This document shows positions 40,464 to 48,809 of a DNA stretch of 64,000 nt, piece by piece. The stretch spans positions 3,596,001-3,660,000 of the forward strand of contig NZ_CP049910.1 of assembly GCF_011305995.1 (NCBI RefSeq), given 5' to 3'. Made by a program: the position numbers and the translations under genes. Below the pieces are notes generated by a model. It was not told where the DNA came from and searched no databases. It saw only the letters and a list, made by a program, of their open reading frames with translations. This DNA is from Diaphorobacter sp. HDW4A (GTDB taxonomy: Bacteria > Pseudomonadota > Gammaproteobacteria > Burkholderiales > Burkholderiaceae_C). Within the stretch, counting starts at the first letter, position 1. Each line of letters opens with the position of its first letter.

Positions 40464-42037
40464 CCATCCACGCATCCCCACAAAACCTTCGCGAGCTGAT
40501 CGACGCGCGCGCTGCCGGGCGCGGCTCGGCCTCGTTCATGCTCAACGCGCAGAACGACGCCAGCCTCTCGTTCGCGCAGCTGAAGGCGGAGACCGACAAG
40601 CTGCGCTCCAACCTCGCGCAAGCTGGACTTGCGCCCGGAGACAAGGTCTCGGTCTACCTGCCCAACGGGCCGCTGCCCGCCATCTTGCTGCTGGGAATCA
40701 TGGCAAGCGGGCTGGTGGTCAATCCGGTCAATCTGCTGAGCCAGCCGTCGCAGCTCCTGCATGTGCTGCGCCATTCGGACACGCGGCTGGTGTTCACCTG
40801 CCGCGAGTATCTGCCCCCGCTCGAGCAGGCGCTTGCACAGATCGAACGCCGCATCGCCATCGTTCTCTGCGATCCAGAATCGATGCATGTGCCGTGGGTG
40901 CCCGAACTGTCCGCAGACGGTGCGGCCAATGCGGACGCCGATTCGGATTCGCTCGCTACCCATGCCATTTCCAGCGACGAACCCGCGCTCATCATGTACA
41001 CCTCGGGCACCACCGGCGTGCCCAAGGGCGTGCTGCTGAGTCACGCCAATCTGCTCGCCAACGCGGCTGCGACGACCGAAGCGCACCAGTTGAATGCGAG
41101 CGACCGCGTGATGGTGTCGCTGCCGCTCTATCACATCAACGCGCTGGTGGTGGCGCTGATCACGCCGCTGTTCCATGGCGGCTCGCTGGTCATGGCACCT
41201 AAGTTTTCGGCCAAGACCTTCTGGGCCGATGTGTGCCGATTCGAGTGCACCTGGATCAACGTGGTGCCGACGATCATCGCCTACCTGCTCAACGACGAGG
41301 CGGACAATGAGTCAAACAACGACGGCGCGCGCGATCTCTCGCGTCTCAGGTTCTGCCGCTCGGCCTCGGCGGCGCTCGCGCCCGAGCACCACCGCGCGTT
41401 CGAGGCGCGCTTCGGCCTCGGCATCATCGAGACCATGGGCCTGACCGAAACCGCTGCGCCTTCGTTCAGCAACCCGCTTGACGCCAACGCGCGGCGCGTG
41501 GGCAGTGTCGGCCAACCCACGGGCGCACTCGCGGCGATCATGGACATCGACGGCCGCTTTCTGCCTGCCGGTGAGCGCGGCGAGATCGTGCTGCAAGGCC
41601 CCAACGTGATGCTCGGCTACTACAAGGACCCGAGCAGAACCAAGGACGCCTTCACCAGCGACGGCTGGCTGCGCACCGGAGACATCGGTTATCAGGATGC
41701 CGACGGCTTCTTCTACGTGACCGGCCGCTCCAAGGAACTCATCATCAAGGGCGGCGAAAACATCGCGCCGCGCGAGATCGACGAGGCCGTGCTCAAGCAT
41801 CCCAAGGTGCTGGACGCCGCAGCTGTGGGCGTTCCCCATCCCGAATATGGACAGGAGATCGCCGTCTATCTGGTGATGCGCGACGGCGCTGAATTCGACG
41901 CCGCCGACCTGCGACGCCACTGCCTTGTCGAGTTGGGCAACTACAAATGCCCTAGCCGCTTCGTGCAGATGGACGAGCTGCCACGCGGCCCGTCCGGAAA
42001 GCTGCAGCGGCTCAAGCTGCTGGAGCAACCGGCCTGA
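40460..42037 (+). CDS. sauT: Acyl-CoA ligase, probable sulfoacetate-CoA ligase
   Basis: A 525-residue AMP-forming ligase of the ANL superfamily. The P-loop is MYTSGTTGVPKG (about residue 178), the A5 motif is GLTETAAPS, the hinge is RTGDIGYQDADGFFYVTGR and the catalytic lysine is in LPRGPSGKLQRLKL near the end. In the proposed pathway it activates sulfoacetate with ATP and CoA, giving sulfoacetyl-CoA and AMP. It is translationally coupled to the dehydrogenase. Substrate choice cannot be proven from sequence. Confidence 0.74.
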   Translation: MTIHASPQNLRELIDARAAGRGSASFMLNAQNDASLSFAQLKAETDKLRSNLAQAGLAPGDKVSVYLPNGPLPAILLLGIMASGLVVNPVNLLSQPSQLLHVLRHSDTRLVFTCREYLPPLEQALAQIERRIAIVLCDPESMHVPWVPELSADGAANADADSDSLATHAISSDEPALIMYTSGTTGVPKGVLLSHANLLANAAATTEAHQLNASDRVMVSLPLYHINALVVALITPLFHGGSLVMAPKFSAKTFWADVCRFECTWINVVPTIIAYLLNDEADNESNNDGARDLSRLRFCRSASAALAPEHHRAFEARFGLGIIETMGLTETAAPSFSNPLDANARRVGSVGQPTGALAAIMDIDGRFLPAGERGEIVLQGPNVMLGYYKDPSRTKDAFTSDGWLRTGDIGYQDADGFFYVTGRSKELIIKGGENIAPREIDEAVLKHPKVLDAAAVGVPHPEYGQEIAVYLVMRDGAEFDAADLRRHCLVELGNYKCPSRFVQMDELPRGPSGKLQRLKLLEQPA

Positions 42038-42198
42038 TCCACGCGCCCCTCATTTCAACCGCTGATCGAACGAAAGGATTCCTGAACTGGCGCGTGTGCG
42101 CGCAACGGAAACAACGCCGCGCACACCTTCTTCTACCGTGAATTGAAAAAAGGGCTCGCCGACCGCCAAGGTCAGGACAGAGACCCAAGGAGACAAAC

Positions 42199-43503
42199 AT
42201 GCAACGTAGAGTCAAAACCCATCACATGATCCTCGGCGTGATGTGCCTGATGTACTTCATCGCCTACATCGACCGGGTCAACATGTCGGTCGCAGCGCCC
42301 CTTCTCAAGGAAGAAATGGGCCTCAGCAATCTGCAGCTCGGCCTCGTGTTCTCGGCCTTCGCCTACCCCTATGCAGCCATGCAGATCATGGGTGGCTGGC
42401 TGGCTGACCGCTTCGGTCCGCACAAAGTGCTTACCGTGCTCTCGCTGATCTGGGGAGTGGCCACGCTGCTCACCGGATTTGTCGGATCGCTCGTGTCGCT
42501 GCTGATTCTGCGGCTCGCGCTTGGGCTTGGTGAAGGCGGTGCATTTCCAACCGCCACGCGCGCGTTCACCTACTGGATTCCGGTCTCGCAACGCGGCTTT
42601 GCGCAGGGCATCACGCATTCGTTCTCGCGGCTCGGCGGCGCGGTGACGCCACCACTCGTGTTCCTGATCATCGCGATGGCGGGGTGGCGTGAATCCTTCG
42701 TGGTGCTGGGCATCATCAGCCTCGGCTGGACCGTGCTCTACTGGTTCACCTTCCGCGACACGCCGCAGCAGCACCCGCGCATCACCGAAGCGGAGATCGC
42801 GGAAATCAACGAAGGGCGCCCCGTCAAAGCCAAACAGGAAAAAGGCCCCACACCCTGGAAGCGCCTGATCGGCGGCATGTGGAAAGTGACCTTGGTGGAC
42901 TTCTGCTACGGCTGGACACTCTGGGTGTTCCTCACCTGGCTGCCCTCGTACCTGAAAGACGCACGCGGCTTCAACCTCAAGGAAATGGCCATCTTCACCG
43001 CCCTGCCGCTGCTTGCCGGCGTGGTCGGCGACACACTGGGTGGGGTCATCTCGGACAAGCTCTACCAACGCACCGGCAATCTGCGCTTCGCACGCATCTC
43101 AGTACTGGTGTTCGGCATGGTCGGTGCGCTGATCTTCATGGTGCCGATGATCTCCGCCGAAAGCGCCATGAATGCCGTGCTGCTGCTCTCCGCCTCGTTC
43201 TTCTGTCTAGAACTGACCAACGCCGTGCTCTGGAGCCTGCCGCTCGACATCGCGGGCGACTACGCCGGAACGGCCTCGGGCATGATGAACACCGGCTTCG
43301 GCGTCGCAGGCATGATCTCGCCCGTCGCCTTTGGCTACCTGATTCAGAGCACCGGCAGCTACTCCCTGCCGTTCATGATCTCGGCGGGCTTGCTCGGCTT
43401 CGGGGCGTTCGTCGCGCTGTTCATCAATCCGCTGCAGACGGTCAAGCGCGAGGTGCCGTCGCTGCCAGCTGGCGTGCAGTTGTCAGGAGTGGGTTCGGCC
43501 TGA
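42199..43503 (+). CDS. sauU: MFS transporter, probable sulfoacetate importer
   Basis: A 434-residue major facilitator with 12 helices, of the anion:cation symporter type. The loop 2-3 signature GGWLADRFGPHKVL and the first-helix YFIAYIDRVNMSVAAPLL are typical of organic-anion carriers. It follows the CoA ligase by 161 bases, has its own AAGGAG site and ends the operon before a strong terminator. Uptake of sulfoacetate is inferred from the cluster. Confidence 0.75.
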   Translation: MQRRVKTHHMILGVMCLMYFIAYIDRVNMSVAAPLLKEEMGLSNLQLGLVFSAFAYPYAAMQIMGGWLADRFGPHKVLTVLSLIWGVATLLTGFVGSLVSLLILRLALGLGEGGAFPTATRAFTYWIPVSQRGFAQGITHSFSRLGGAVTPPLVFLIIAMAGWRESFVVLGIISLGWTVLYWFTFRDTPQQHPRITEAEIAEINEGRPVKAKQEKGPTPWKRLIGGMWKVTLVDFCYGWTLWVFLTWLPSYLKDARGFNLKEMAIFTALPLLAGVVGDTLGGVISDKLYQRTGNLRFARISVLVFGMVGALIFMVPMISAESAMNAVLLLSASFFCLELTNAVLWSLPLDIAGDYAGTASGMMNTGFGVAGMISPVAFGYLIQSTGSYSLPFMISAGLLGFGAFVALFINPLQTVKREVPSLPAGVQLSGVGSA

Positions 43504-43531
43504 GGTTCTGCTGAATACGTTCGGGCATGAA

Positions 43532-43564
43532 AAAAGGACTTGGCTGCATGAGCCAAGTCCTTTT
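43532..43564 (+). terminator. Rho-independent terminator after sauU
   Basis: A perfect 14-bp stem (43532-43545 with 43551-43564) and a 5-base loop; the U tract is formed by the last four bases of the stem. It marks the end of the core segment, 6 bases before the tRNA fragment. Confidence 0.85.
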
Positions 43565-43570
43565 GTCGTC

Positions 43571-43616
43571 TGGTAGGGCCTCCCAGAGTCGAACTGGGCA
43601 CCAATGGATTATGAGT
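43571..43616 (-). other. 3' tRNA fragment (CAU anticodon), island attachment site
   Basis: On the minus strand this reads as the 3' half of a tRNA: anticodon loop CTCATAA, T-arm CCCAGTTCGACTCTGGG, 3' acceptor strand AGGCCCT, then A and CCA. Upstream of the anticodon loop the sequence (ccgc) cannot pair with the 3' stem TCCAT, so no intact tRNA is present. A fragment from anticodon loop to CCA is the usual crossover segment of tRNA-directed tyrosine integrases, and one follows immediately. The anticodon could be tRNA-Ile2 or tRNA-Met; acceptor and loop look more like Ile2. The complete tRNA should lie at the other end of the island, beyond the window. Confidence 0.75.
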
Positions 43617-43818
43617 GCGGTTGTGGCTAACGTTGCTTTTCGCCTCTCGTCGCCCTCTGTAGACAACGGACGTTAACAACATCAGCAGCCCTGCGGGTTC
43701 AAACGGTCAGTCTCGATTAACCGTGGCTGGCCTCGTTGAATGCACGGGGCAGCAAACGTGCGATCTATTGCTACAAAAGGCACGGGTTTCGTAGCCACTA
43801 CGTAGCAAGATTTCCCGC
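43617..43818. promoter_or_regulatory. Integrase control region with nested inverted repeats
   Basis: No gene is seen between the tRNA fragment and the integrase. Near the integrase ttgctac (43768-43774) pairs with gtagcaa (43802-43808), and inside lies cgtag-cca-ctacg (43790-43802). The repeats overlap the expected promoter, so they may be an operator or recombinase arm sites. Confidence 0.4.
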
Positions 43819-45168
43819 ATGCACAAAGACCAACCGACCCCCAGCAATCGCCTGAACTTCACAAAGCGCGATCTTGACCGGCTGCCACTCCCGACAGCCG
43901 GCGTGGCCTACCATTACGACACGGAGGCTAAGGGACTCGCGATCAGTGTCGGCAAGACCGGTCGAAAGAGTTTTCTGCTGTACCGCAAGATCAACGGCAG
44001 GCCTGAGCGCATCAAAATCGGGCGCTATCCGGATGTCAGCATCGGGCAAGCTCGCGACACTGTCACAGCCTTGAACGCTGACATCGCAAGGGACATCAAC
44101 CCTGCCGAGGCGATGCGCGACCGGCGCAAAGAGATAACGCTGGCCGAGTTCTTCAAGGAGTACTACAAGCGCCACTCACTCGTCCACAAGGTGTCTCACA
44201 AGGAAGACATCGAGAAGTTCGAGCGACACATCAACACGAATAAGTACGGCGTGAACCTTGCGAAGCTGCGGCTGTCGGACATCACGCGTGCCCAGCTGAT
44301 CTCACATCACGCAAAGATGGGCAACATCCCGACGACCGCCAACCGCGTGATTGCGCTGATCAGCTCGATGTACAGCCGCGCCATCCAGTGGGGGGACTTC
44401 GACGGTAACCATCCCTGTCGGGGCATGGACAAGTTCAAGGAAAAATCCCGCTCAAGATTTGTACTCCCTGACGAGATGCCCCGCCTCATGTTGGCCATGG
44501 AGCATGAATCGAACGAGCTGGTGCGTGACTTCGTCAAGCTCGCCCTGTACACGGGGGCACGCCGCAGCAATGTGCTGGCGATGCAGTGGCCGGATGTGCA
44601 CCTTGAACGCAGGGAATGGCAAATCGCCATGACCAAGAACGGCGAGCCTCAGACCGTGTTGCTGACCCCTGAGGCCATCGAGGTGCTGGAGCGACGAAAA
44701 AAGGACGCCCAAGGCAGCAAGTCGCTTTTCGTGTTCCCCGGTTCTGGCGAGACCGGCCATTTAGTGGAGCCACGAGGGGCTTGGGAGCGCATGCTGGCGC
44801 GTAGCACGGCATTGGGTCTGGTGGAGGCGTTAGCGGAGAAGGCAACGGCCAAGACCTTCGACTACCAATTGGCCCTTGAAGAGGCCGTCGACTTCCCGGT
44901 CCAGACCATCGAACGCTACACCCCGTTGGCAGAGAAGCACGGGCTCCACCTGAAACATTACGAAATGCGTGACCTAAAAATCCACGACTTGCGCCGCACG
45001 CTGGGCTCTTGGCTGGCCAGCAGCGGCACCAGCCTGCCGATCATCGGGAAGGTGCTGAACCACAAGACCCCGGAGGCCACCAAGGTCTACGCCCGCTTGA
45101 TGGTAGCCCCAGTTCGCAACGCCATGGAAGACGCCACGGCAGCCATGCGCAGAACCGGCGAGGTTTGA
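43819..45168 (+). CDS. Tyrosine integrase, P4 type
   Basis: A 449-residue site-specific recombinase. Residues 1-100 form the DUF4102-like arm-binding domain (YHYDTEAKGLAISVGKTGRK, IKIGRYPDVSIGQAR). The core-binding SAM-like domain spans about 105-205. Catalytic residues are the arginine in ALYTGARRSNVL (about 247), H389 and R392 in HDLRRT, a histidine in LNHKTPEATK and the nucleophile Y424 in KVYARL. It reads away from the adjacent tRNA fragment and most likely drives integration of this island there. A 60-residue stretch between 320 and 385 is longer than in most relatives. Confidence 0.92.
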   Translation: MHKDQPTPSNRLNFTKRDLDRLPLPTAGVAYHYDTEAKGLAISVGKTGRKSFLLYRKINGRPERIKIGRYPDVSIGQARDTVTALNADIARDINPAEAMRDRRKEITLAEFFKEYYKRHSLVHKVSHKEDIEKFERHINTNKYGVNLAKLRLSDITRAQLISHHAKMGNIPTTANRVIALISSMYSRAIQWGDFDGNHPCRGMDKFKEKSRSRFVLPDEMPRLMLAMEHESNELVRDFVKLALYTGARRSNVLAMQWPDVHLERREWQIAMTKNGEPQTVLLTPEAIEVLERRKKDAQGSKSLFVFPGSGETGHLVEPRGAWERMLARSTALGLVEALAEKATAKTFDYQLALEEAVDFPVQTIERYTPLAEKHGLHLKHYEMRDLKIHDLRRTLGSWLASSGTSLPIIGKVLNHKTPEATKVYARLMVAPVRNAMEDATAAMRRTGEV

Positions 45169-45195
45169 AACCACGGCACGGGGCCGATTGAATTC

Positions 45196-45221
45196 CGCAT
45201 CACTTGAACAAAAGTAATGCG
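45196..45221. promoter_or_regulatory. Inverted repeat upstream of the AbiE operon
   Basis: Ten-base arms cgcatcactt (45196-45205) and aagtaatgcg (45212-45221) match with one mismatch, 20 bases before the chosen antitoxin start. AbiEi-type antitoxins are known to bind inverted repeats in their own promoter, so this is a good operator candidate. Confidence 0.55.
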
Positions 45222-45240
45222 AATATTAAACTCACCCCTT

Positions 45241-45840
45241 ATGCACCAATCTGACCACATCCTCGAACTGGCCCGGCACCGGCGCGTGCTACGGGCGGCG
45301 GATGTGCGCGAGCACGGCTGGTCGCCGCAGCTTCTGCTCCGGCTGCACCAAGCTGGCAAGCTGCAACGGTTCGCCCGTGGCCTGTACGGACTGCCCGATG
45401 CCGAAGTCACCGAGCACCAGACGCTGATCGAGGTCTGCCAACGTGTGCCCAAGGCCGTGCTGTGCCTTCTGAGTGCGCTGCAATTCCATGAGATCGGCAC
45501 GCAAATGTCGCACGAAGTGTGGATCGCGCTGCCCGAGGGGACACAAACCCCGGCCCTGAGCTACCCCACGCTGCGCATCACGCGCCTGCGCGGCACCGCC
45601 TACAGCGACGGCATCGAGACCGTGACCGACCACGGCGCCTCTATCCGCGTGTACAGCGCCGCCAAGACGGTGACCGACTGCTTCAAGTTCCGCAACAAGA
45701 TCGGTCTGGACGTGGCACTGGAGGCGCTGAAAGACGCTTGGCGCAGCCGCAAAGTCACCATGGCCGAGCTGAACCACTTCGCCAAAATCAACCGGGTTGA
45801 ACGTGTCATGCAGCCCTACCTAGAGGCGGTGACGCAATGA
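45241..45840 (+). CDS. abiEi: Type IV antitoxin, AbiEi family
   Basis: A 199-residue protein with an N-terminal winged helix (ILELARHRRVLRAADVREHG, FARGLYGLP) and the C-terminal AbiEi domain (IRVYSAAKTVTDCFKFRNKI). Such proteins repress their operon and counter the cognate AbiEii toxin, and the pairs can give phage resistance by abortive infection. I chose the ATG at 45241, which leaves the inverted repeat upstream intact; an in-frame ATG at 45217 would place the start inside the repeat. The stop overlaps the toxin gene by 4 bases. Confidence 0.85.
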   Translation: MHQSDHILELARHRRVLRAADVREHGWSPQLLLRLHQAGKLQRFARGLYGLPDAEVTEHQTLIEVCQRVPKAVLCLLSALQFHEIGTQMSHEVWIALPEGTQTPALSYPTLRITRLRGTAYSDGIETVTDHGASIRVYSAAKTVTDCFKFRNKIGLDVALEALKDAWRSRKVTMAELNHFAKINRVERVMQPYLEAVTQ

Positions 45841-46739
45841 TCGGCAACCTCTCCGCGTCGATCCTGGCCCGACTGCTGACCCTCGCTAAGCAACGCGGCG
45901 ACGACTACAACCTGCTGCTCAACCGCTTCGGCATGGAGCGCCTGCTGGCCCGCGTCAGCACGTCCCCGCACGCTGACCGCTTCCTGCTCAAGGGCGCCCT
46001 GCTCTTCGCACTCTGGTATGACACCCCTCACCGGCCGACCAGAGACGCCGACTTGCTCGGCTTCGGCCCCGACGATGAGGCAAACCTGATCGCCACCTTC
46101 CGCGACATCGCCGCCATGGACCTGGGCGACGGCATCGTGTTTGACCCCGACTCCGTGAAGGCCGATGCCATTCGCGAGGACAACACCTACGGCGGCACCC
46201 GCATCACGCTGGTGGCACGCATCGGCTCCGCACGCTGCGCACTTCAGATCGACGTAGGTTTCGGTGATGCCGTGACGCCGGGGCCACAGACGGTGGCTTA
46301 CCCCACCTTGCTGGGCGACTTCCCAGCCCCCACGCTGCGGGTCTATCCCGTCTACACAGTGATCGCCGAGAAGTACCAGGCCATGGTGATGCTGGGACAA
46401 GCGAACAGCCGCATGAAGGACTTCTTCGACCTCGCGGTAATAGCAAGGCGCACGGAACTGGACGGCGCCACGCTGGCCGCAGCCATCGCCGCAACCTTTG
46501 CCCGGCGTCAGACCGCCCTGCCCACCGAGCGCCCCTTGGCCCTGACCAAGCAGTTCAGCGCAGATACCGCCAAGCTGAGGCAGTGGCAGGCCTTTCTGAA
46601 CAAGAACCGCATTGAAGCCGCCAGCCTGGGTGACACCGTGGCGCTGCTGGACGACCTGCTGTGGCCGCCAACGGAGGTTGCCGCCGCGGGCAGTCAGGCA
46701 AAGGCCACTTGGCGCCCTGACGCACTGCGCTGGGTCTGA
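45837..46739 (+). CDS. abiEii: Type IV toxin, AbiEii nucleotidyltransferase
   Basis: A 300-residue toxin of the AbiEii/MenT nucleotidyltransferase group. The polymerase-beta-like motif FLLKGALLFALWYDTPHRPT with RDADLLGFG (about 46-75) holds the metal-binding aspartates. The later segment YPVYTVIAEKYQAMVMLG and RMKDFFDLAVI completes the fold. Related toxins transfer nucleotides to tRNA acceptor ends and block translation. Translationally coupled to its antitoxin. Confidence 0.87.
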   Translation: MIGNLSASILARLLTLAKQRGDDYNLLLNRFGMERLLARVSTSPHADRFLLKGALLFALWYDTPHRPTRDADLLGFGPDDEANLIATFRDIAAMDLGDGIVFDPDSVKADAIREDNTYGGTRITLVARIGSARCALQIDVGFGDAVTPGPQTVAYPTLLGDFPAPTLRVYPVYTVIAEKYQAMVMLGQANSRMKDFFDLAVIARRTELDGATLAAAIAATFARRQTALPTERPLALTKQFSADTAKLRQWQAFLNKNRIEAASLGDTVALLDDLLWPPTEVAAAGSQAKATWRPDALRWV

Positions 46740-46766
46740 CCCCGCACGCAACCACTTCGGACTGCA

Positions 46767-47759
46767 TCAAAGCAGCGAAGGAATCTTCCGCTTCTCGACT
46801 GGCCGGATGTACCGCGCCAGCACGGCATCGCTGCGGTGCCCGGTCTGCTCGCGGATGAGCCATGTGGGCAACGATGCCATTGCCGCCGTGGTCACGTAGC
46901 CTGCGCGAAGGCTGTGGCCCGAAAACTCCTCCGGTTCACGCCCCATGGCCTTGGCAGCACGCTTCACGATCAAGGCGACCGACTGCGCCGCCAGCGGATC
47001 ATCCGACACCGCGCCCCCTTTCGTGACCGACCGGAACAGCCAGCCTGTTTCGATGCGTGCCACCTCCAGCCAAGCCCGCAGGCTCTGGATGGGGCATCGC
47101 TCGCCGCTGGCCTGCGGCAGGAACACCGAGCGCCCCTTGCCGAACTGATCGGTCTTGGAGAACCGCAGCAGCACTTCCGCATGCGTCTCATGGAAGGCCA
47201 CGTCCTCCACCCGCAAGGCCACCAGCTCAGCGCGACGGAACGCACCAGCAAAACCGACCAGCAGCAAGGCCCTGTCTCGCGCTGCCTTGGTGGGGTGTGA
47301 CTTCTGCTGGTCGAGCACGGCCAGCATCTCCAGTAGCACGTCGCGGGTGATTGGTTTCACCGCACGCTGGCGGGTGCCGTGCTGGCGGCGGATGCCTTTC
47401 ATGGTCGCCACGACCACGTCGGCCCGCGTCGGTGACTGCAGCCCTTGGTCGCGGTGGGCCTGTGCTATGGACACGCAGCGCCGCTCCAGCGTCGCCACTT
47501 TCATGGCCGGGGCCAACTTGGCCAAGTACTCCGCCACCATGGCTGGTGTTGCCGGTATGGCCCCGCCGTGCTGGATGAAATGGCGCACGTCGCTGGCATA
47601 GGCCCGCTTGGTGGCTTTCGAGCTGGCAGAGGCGACATAACCAGCCACGGAGCCAGTCGGCGGCTTCTCTGCCGTTTTGGCTGCGGTGCTGGCGGTGGAT
47701 TCTTCGCTCGATGCTGGCGATTTGGTGCCAGCCGATGCGTGCGGCTTTTTGGTAGTCAT
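46767..47759 (-). CDS. Second tyrosine recombinase
   Basis: A 330-residue tyrosine recombinase unrelated in detail to the integrase at the island edge. A 40-residue Ser/Thr/Lys/Ala-rich leader precedes a core-binding domain (about 45-135) and a catalytic domain with the arginine in GFAGAFRRAELVALR, HSLRAGYVTTAA, EQTGHRSDAVLARYIRP and tyrosine in the last motif. It has no DUF4102 arm domain and resembles recombinases found in integrative elements with linked small genes. Two small genes lie upstream on the same strand. Its recombination site is not identified. Confidence 0.87.
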   Translation of the reverse strand: MTTKKPHASAGTKSPASSEESTASTAAKTAEKPPTGSVAGYVASASSKATKRAYASDVRHFIQHGGAIPATPAMVAEYLAKLAPAMKVATLERRCVSIAQAHRDQGLQSPTRADVVVATMKGIRRQHGTRQRAVKPITRDVLLEMLAVLDQQKSHPTKAARDRALLLVGFAGAFRRAELVALRVEDVAFHETHAEVLLRFSKTDQFGKGRSVFLPQASGERCPIQSLRAWLEVARIETGWLFRSVTKGGAVSDDPLAAQSVALIVKRAAKAMGREPEEFSGHSLRAGYVTTAAMASLPTWLIREQTGHRSDAVLARYIRPVEKRKIPSLL

Positions 47760-47869
47760 TTTGGTAGTGATAAGTGCGTGCTATCGCTACGAACGCAGCG
47801 ACAAAAAAGCCGTGCGGCGCGAACGCGGCACGGCGGAATGGTTTAGCGGTAACTTTGGCGGCGAGTGGC

Positions 47870-48226
47870 CTACGGTGGCCGGGGGGTGGCATCAGCCAAG
47901 TGCTCACGGCATGACGCCGACAGCGCAAAGCAACAGCCCGCCAATTCCCCCAACTCGGCCATGAGCCAGCCCAGCGACTCAATGGCATCGCCAGAGATTT
48001 CCCCAGTGTCCATTTCGGGCGCGGCACGGACCAGCAGCAAGCCAATCGCTGATAGCCCGAGTTGGGCGACCTGCATCGTGTCTTGGGCGTGCTCTGCCAG
48101 CGCGGACAAATCGGCAGGGTTTGAGGCGCTGTAGTCCACCTCACCGGAAGACGAAATGGTCAGCTTCGGCAATACGGCCAGCAAGTCCCGCATGGGCCGG
48201 TGGCGCGGCATCGCGGCCATGTTCAA
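47870..48226 (-). CDS. Hypothetical protein, mobile-element associated
   Basis: A 118-residue protein without a family that I recognise. It is largely helical and non-membrane by composition, with Ala/Leu-rich stretches (SALAEHAQDTMQVAQLGLSA, GWLMAELGELAGCCFALSA). The start at 48226 overlaps the stop of the upstream gene by 4 bases, so the two are coupled. Genes of this size and arrangement are frequent beside tyrosine recombinases in integrative elements. Confidence 0.6.
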   Translation of the reverse strand: MNMAAMPRHRPMRDLLAVLPKLTISSSGEVDYSASNPADLSALAEHAQDTMQVAQLGLSAIGLLLVRAAPEMDTGEISGDAIESLGWLMAELGELAGCCFALSASCREHLADATPRPP

Positions 48227-48585
48227 TAGCAGGACGGCAGCAACACCGTCGTGACCTCACGGTTCCACTCCGTGATGATCCAGACAACGGCCGGTGCCTC
48301 CACCGTCCCAAGGTTGAACGACGTCAACACACGCGCGTCCTTGTCAAAGACCGCCCGCCAGTTGGCCGTACAGTCGTCGGGGTCCATTTCGTTCCAGCGT
48401 TGCCCGGTCTGGTGCCAGTTCAGCAGTTGAGTGATCGAGGCTCCGTGTTGGCCGATGAGGCGCAAGGCCGGTGGGGTGGCAACCACGGCCCCCAAGTCAA
48501 ACAATGCAGGGGCCTCCATGGCTATGGGATTGTTGGTGGCGCTGGTGTCCAGATCGGGTTCTACGTCGGGCAATTGCTGAGTCAT
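48223..48585 (-). CDS. Conserved mobile-element protein of unknown function
   Basis: A 120-residue acidic protein. The core FDLGAVVATPPALRLIGQHG, then LLNWHQTGQRWNEMDPDDC and VLTSFNLGT to VWIITEWNREVTTVLLP, matches a type of small protein often seen on plasmids and integrative elements; its function is not known to me. The ATG at 48585 has GGAG 8 bases upstream; the longer in-frame reading crosses a terminator hairpin. It is coupled to the gene at 47870-48226. Confidence 0.65.
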   Translation of the reverse strand: MTQQLPDVEPDLDTSATNNPIAMEAPALFDLGAVVATPPALRLIGQHGASITQLLNWHQTGQRWNEMDPDDCTANWRAVFDKDARVLTSFNLGTVEAPAVVWIITEWNREVTTVLLPSCY

Positions 48586-48635
48586 GTCGGGCTCCAAAAA
48601 GTTGAGGTGATACCAACACGCGGGCCAGAAACGAC

Positions 48636-48665
48636 AAAAGGCCACGACGTGAGCCGTGGCCTTTT
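48636..48665 (-). terminator. Bidirectional terminator hairpin
   Basis: A perfect 11-bp stem (48636-48646 with 48655-48665) with an 8-base loop ends in T runs on both strands. It separates the mazE remnant from the small genes downstream on the minus strand. Confidence 0.7.
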
Positions 48666-48809
48666 GGTATTTAGTGGGGTTTCTGACCGCGTATTGGGCG
48701 GTGCGGCTTGCTGTCACAAAGTGCGACGCACTTGCCGTAGCCATACGGTACTCAAGGCCCTGCGCCGCTGTCCAGCGCGGTATGACTTTGCACCAGAGGC
48801 GCAATCAGA

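Noticed and set aside
43571..43616. Functional tRNA gene
   Set aside because: The 5' half does not pair with the 3' acceptor and anticodon stems; only the 3' half is present.
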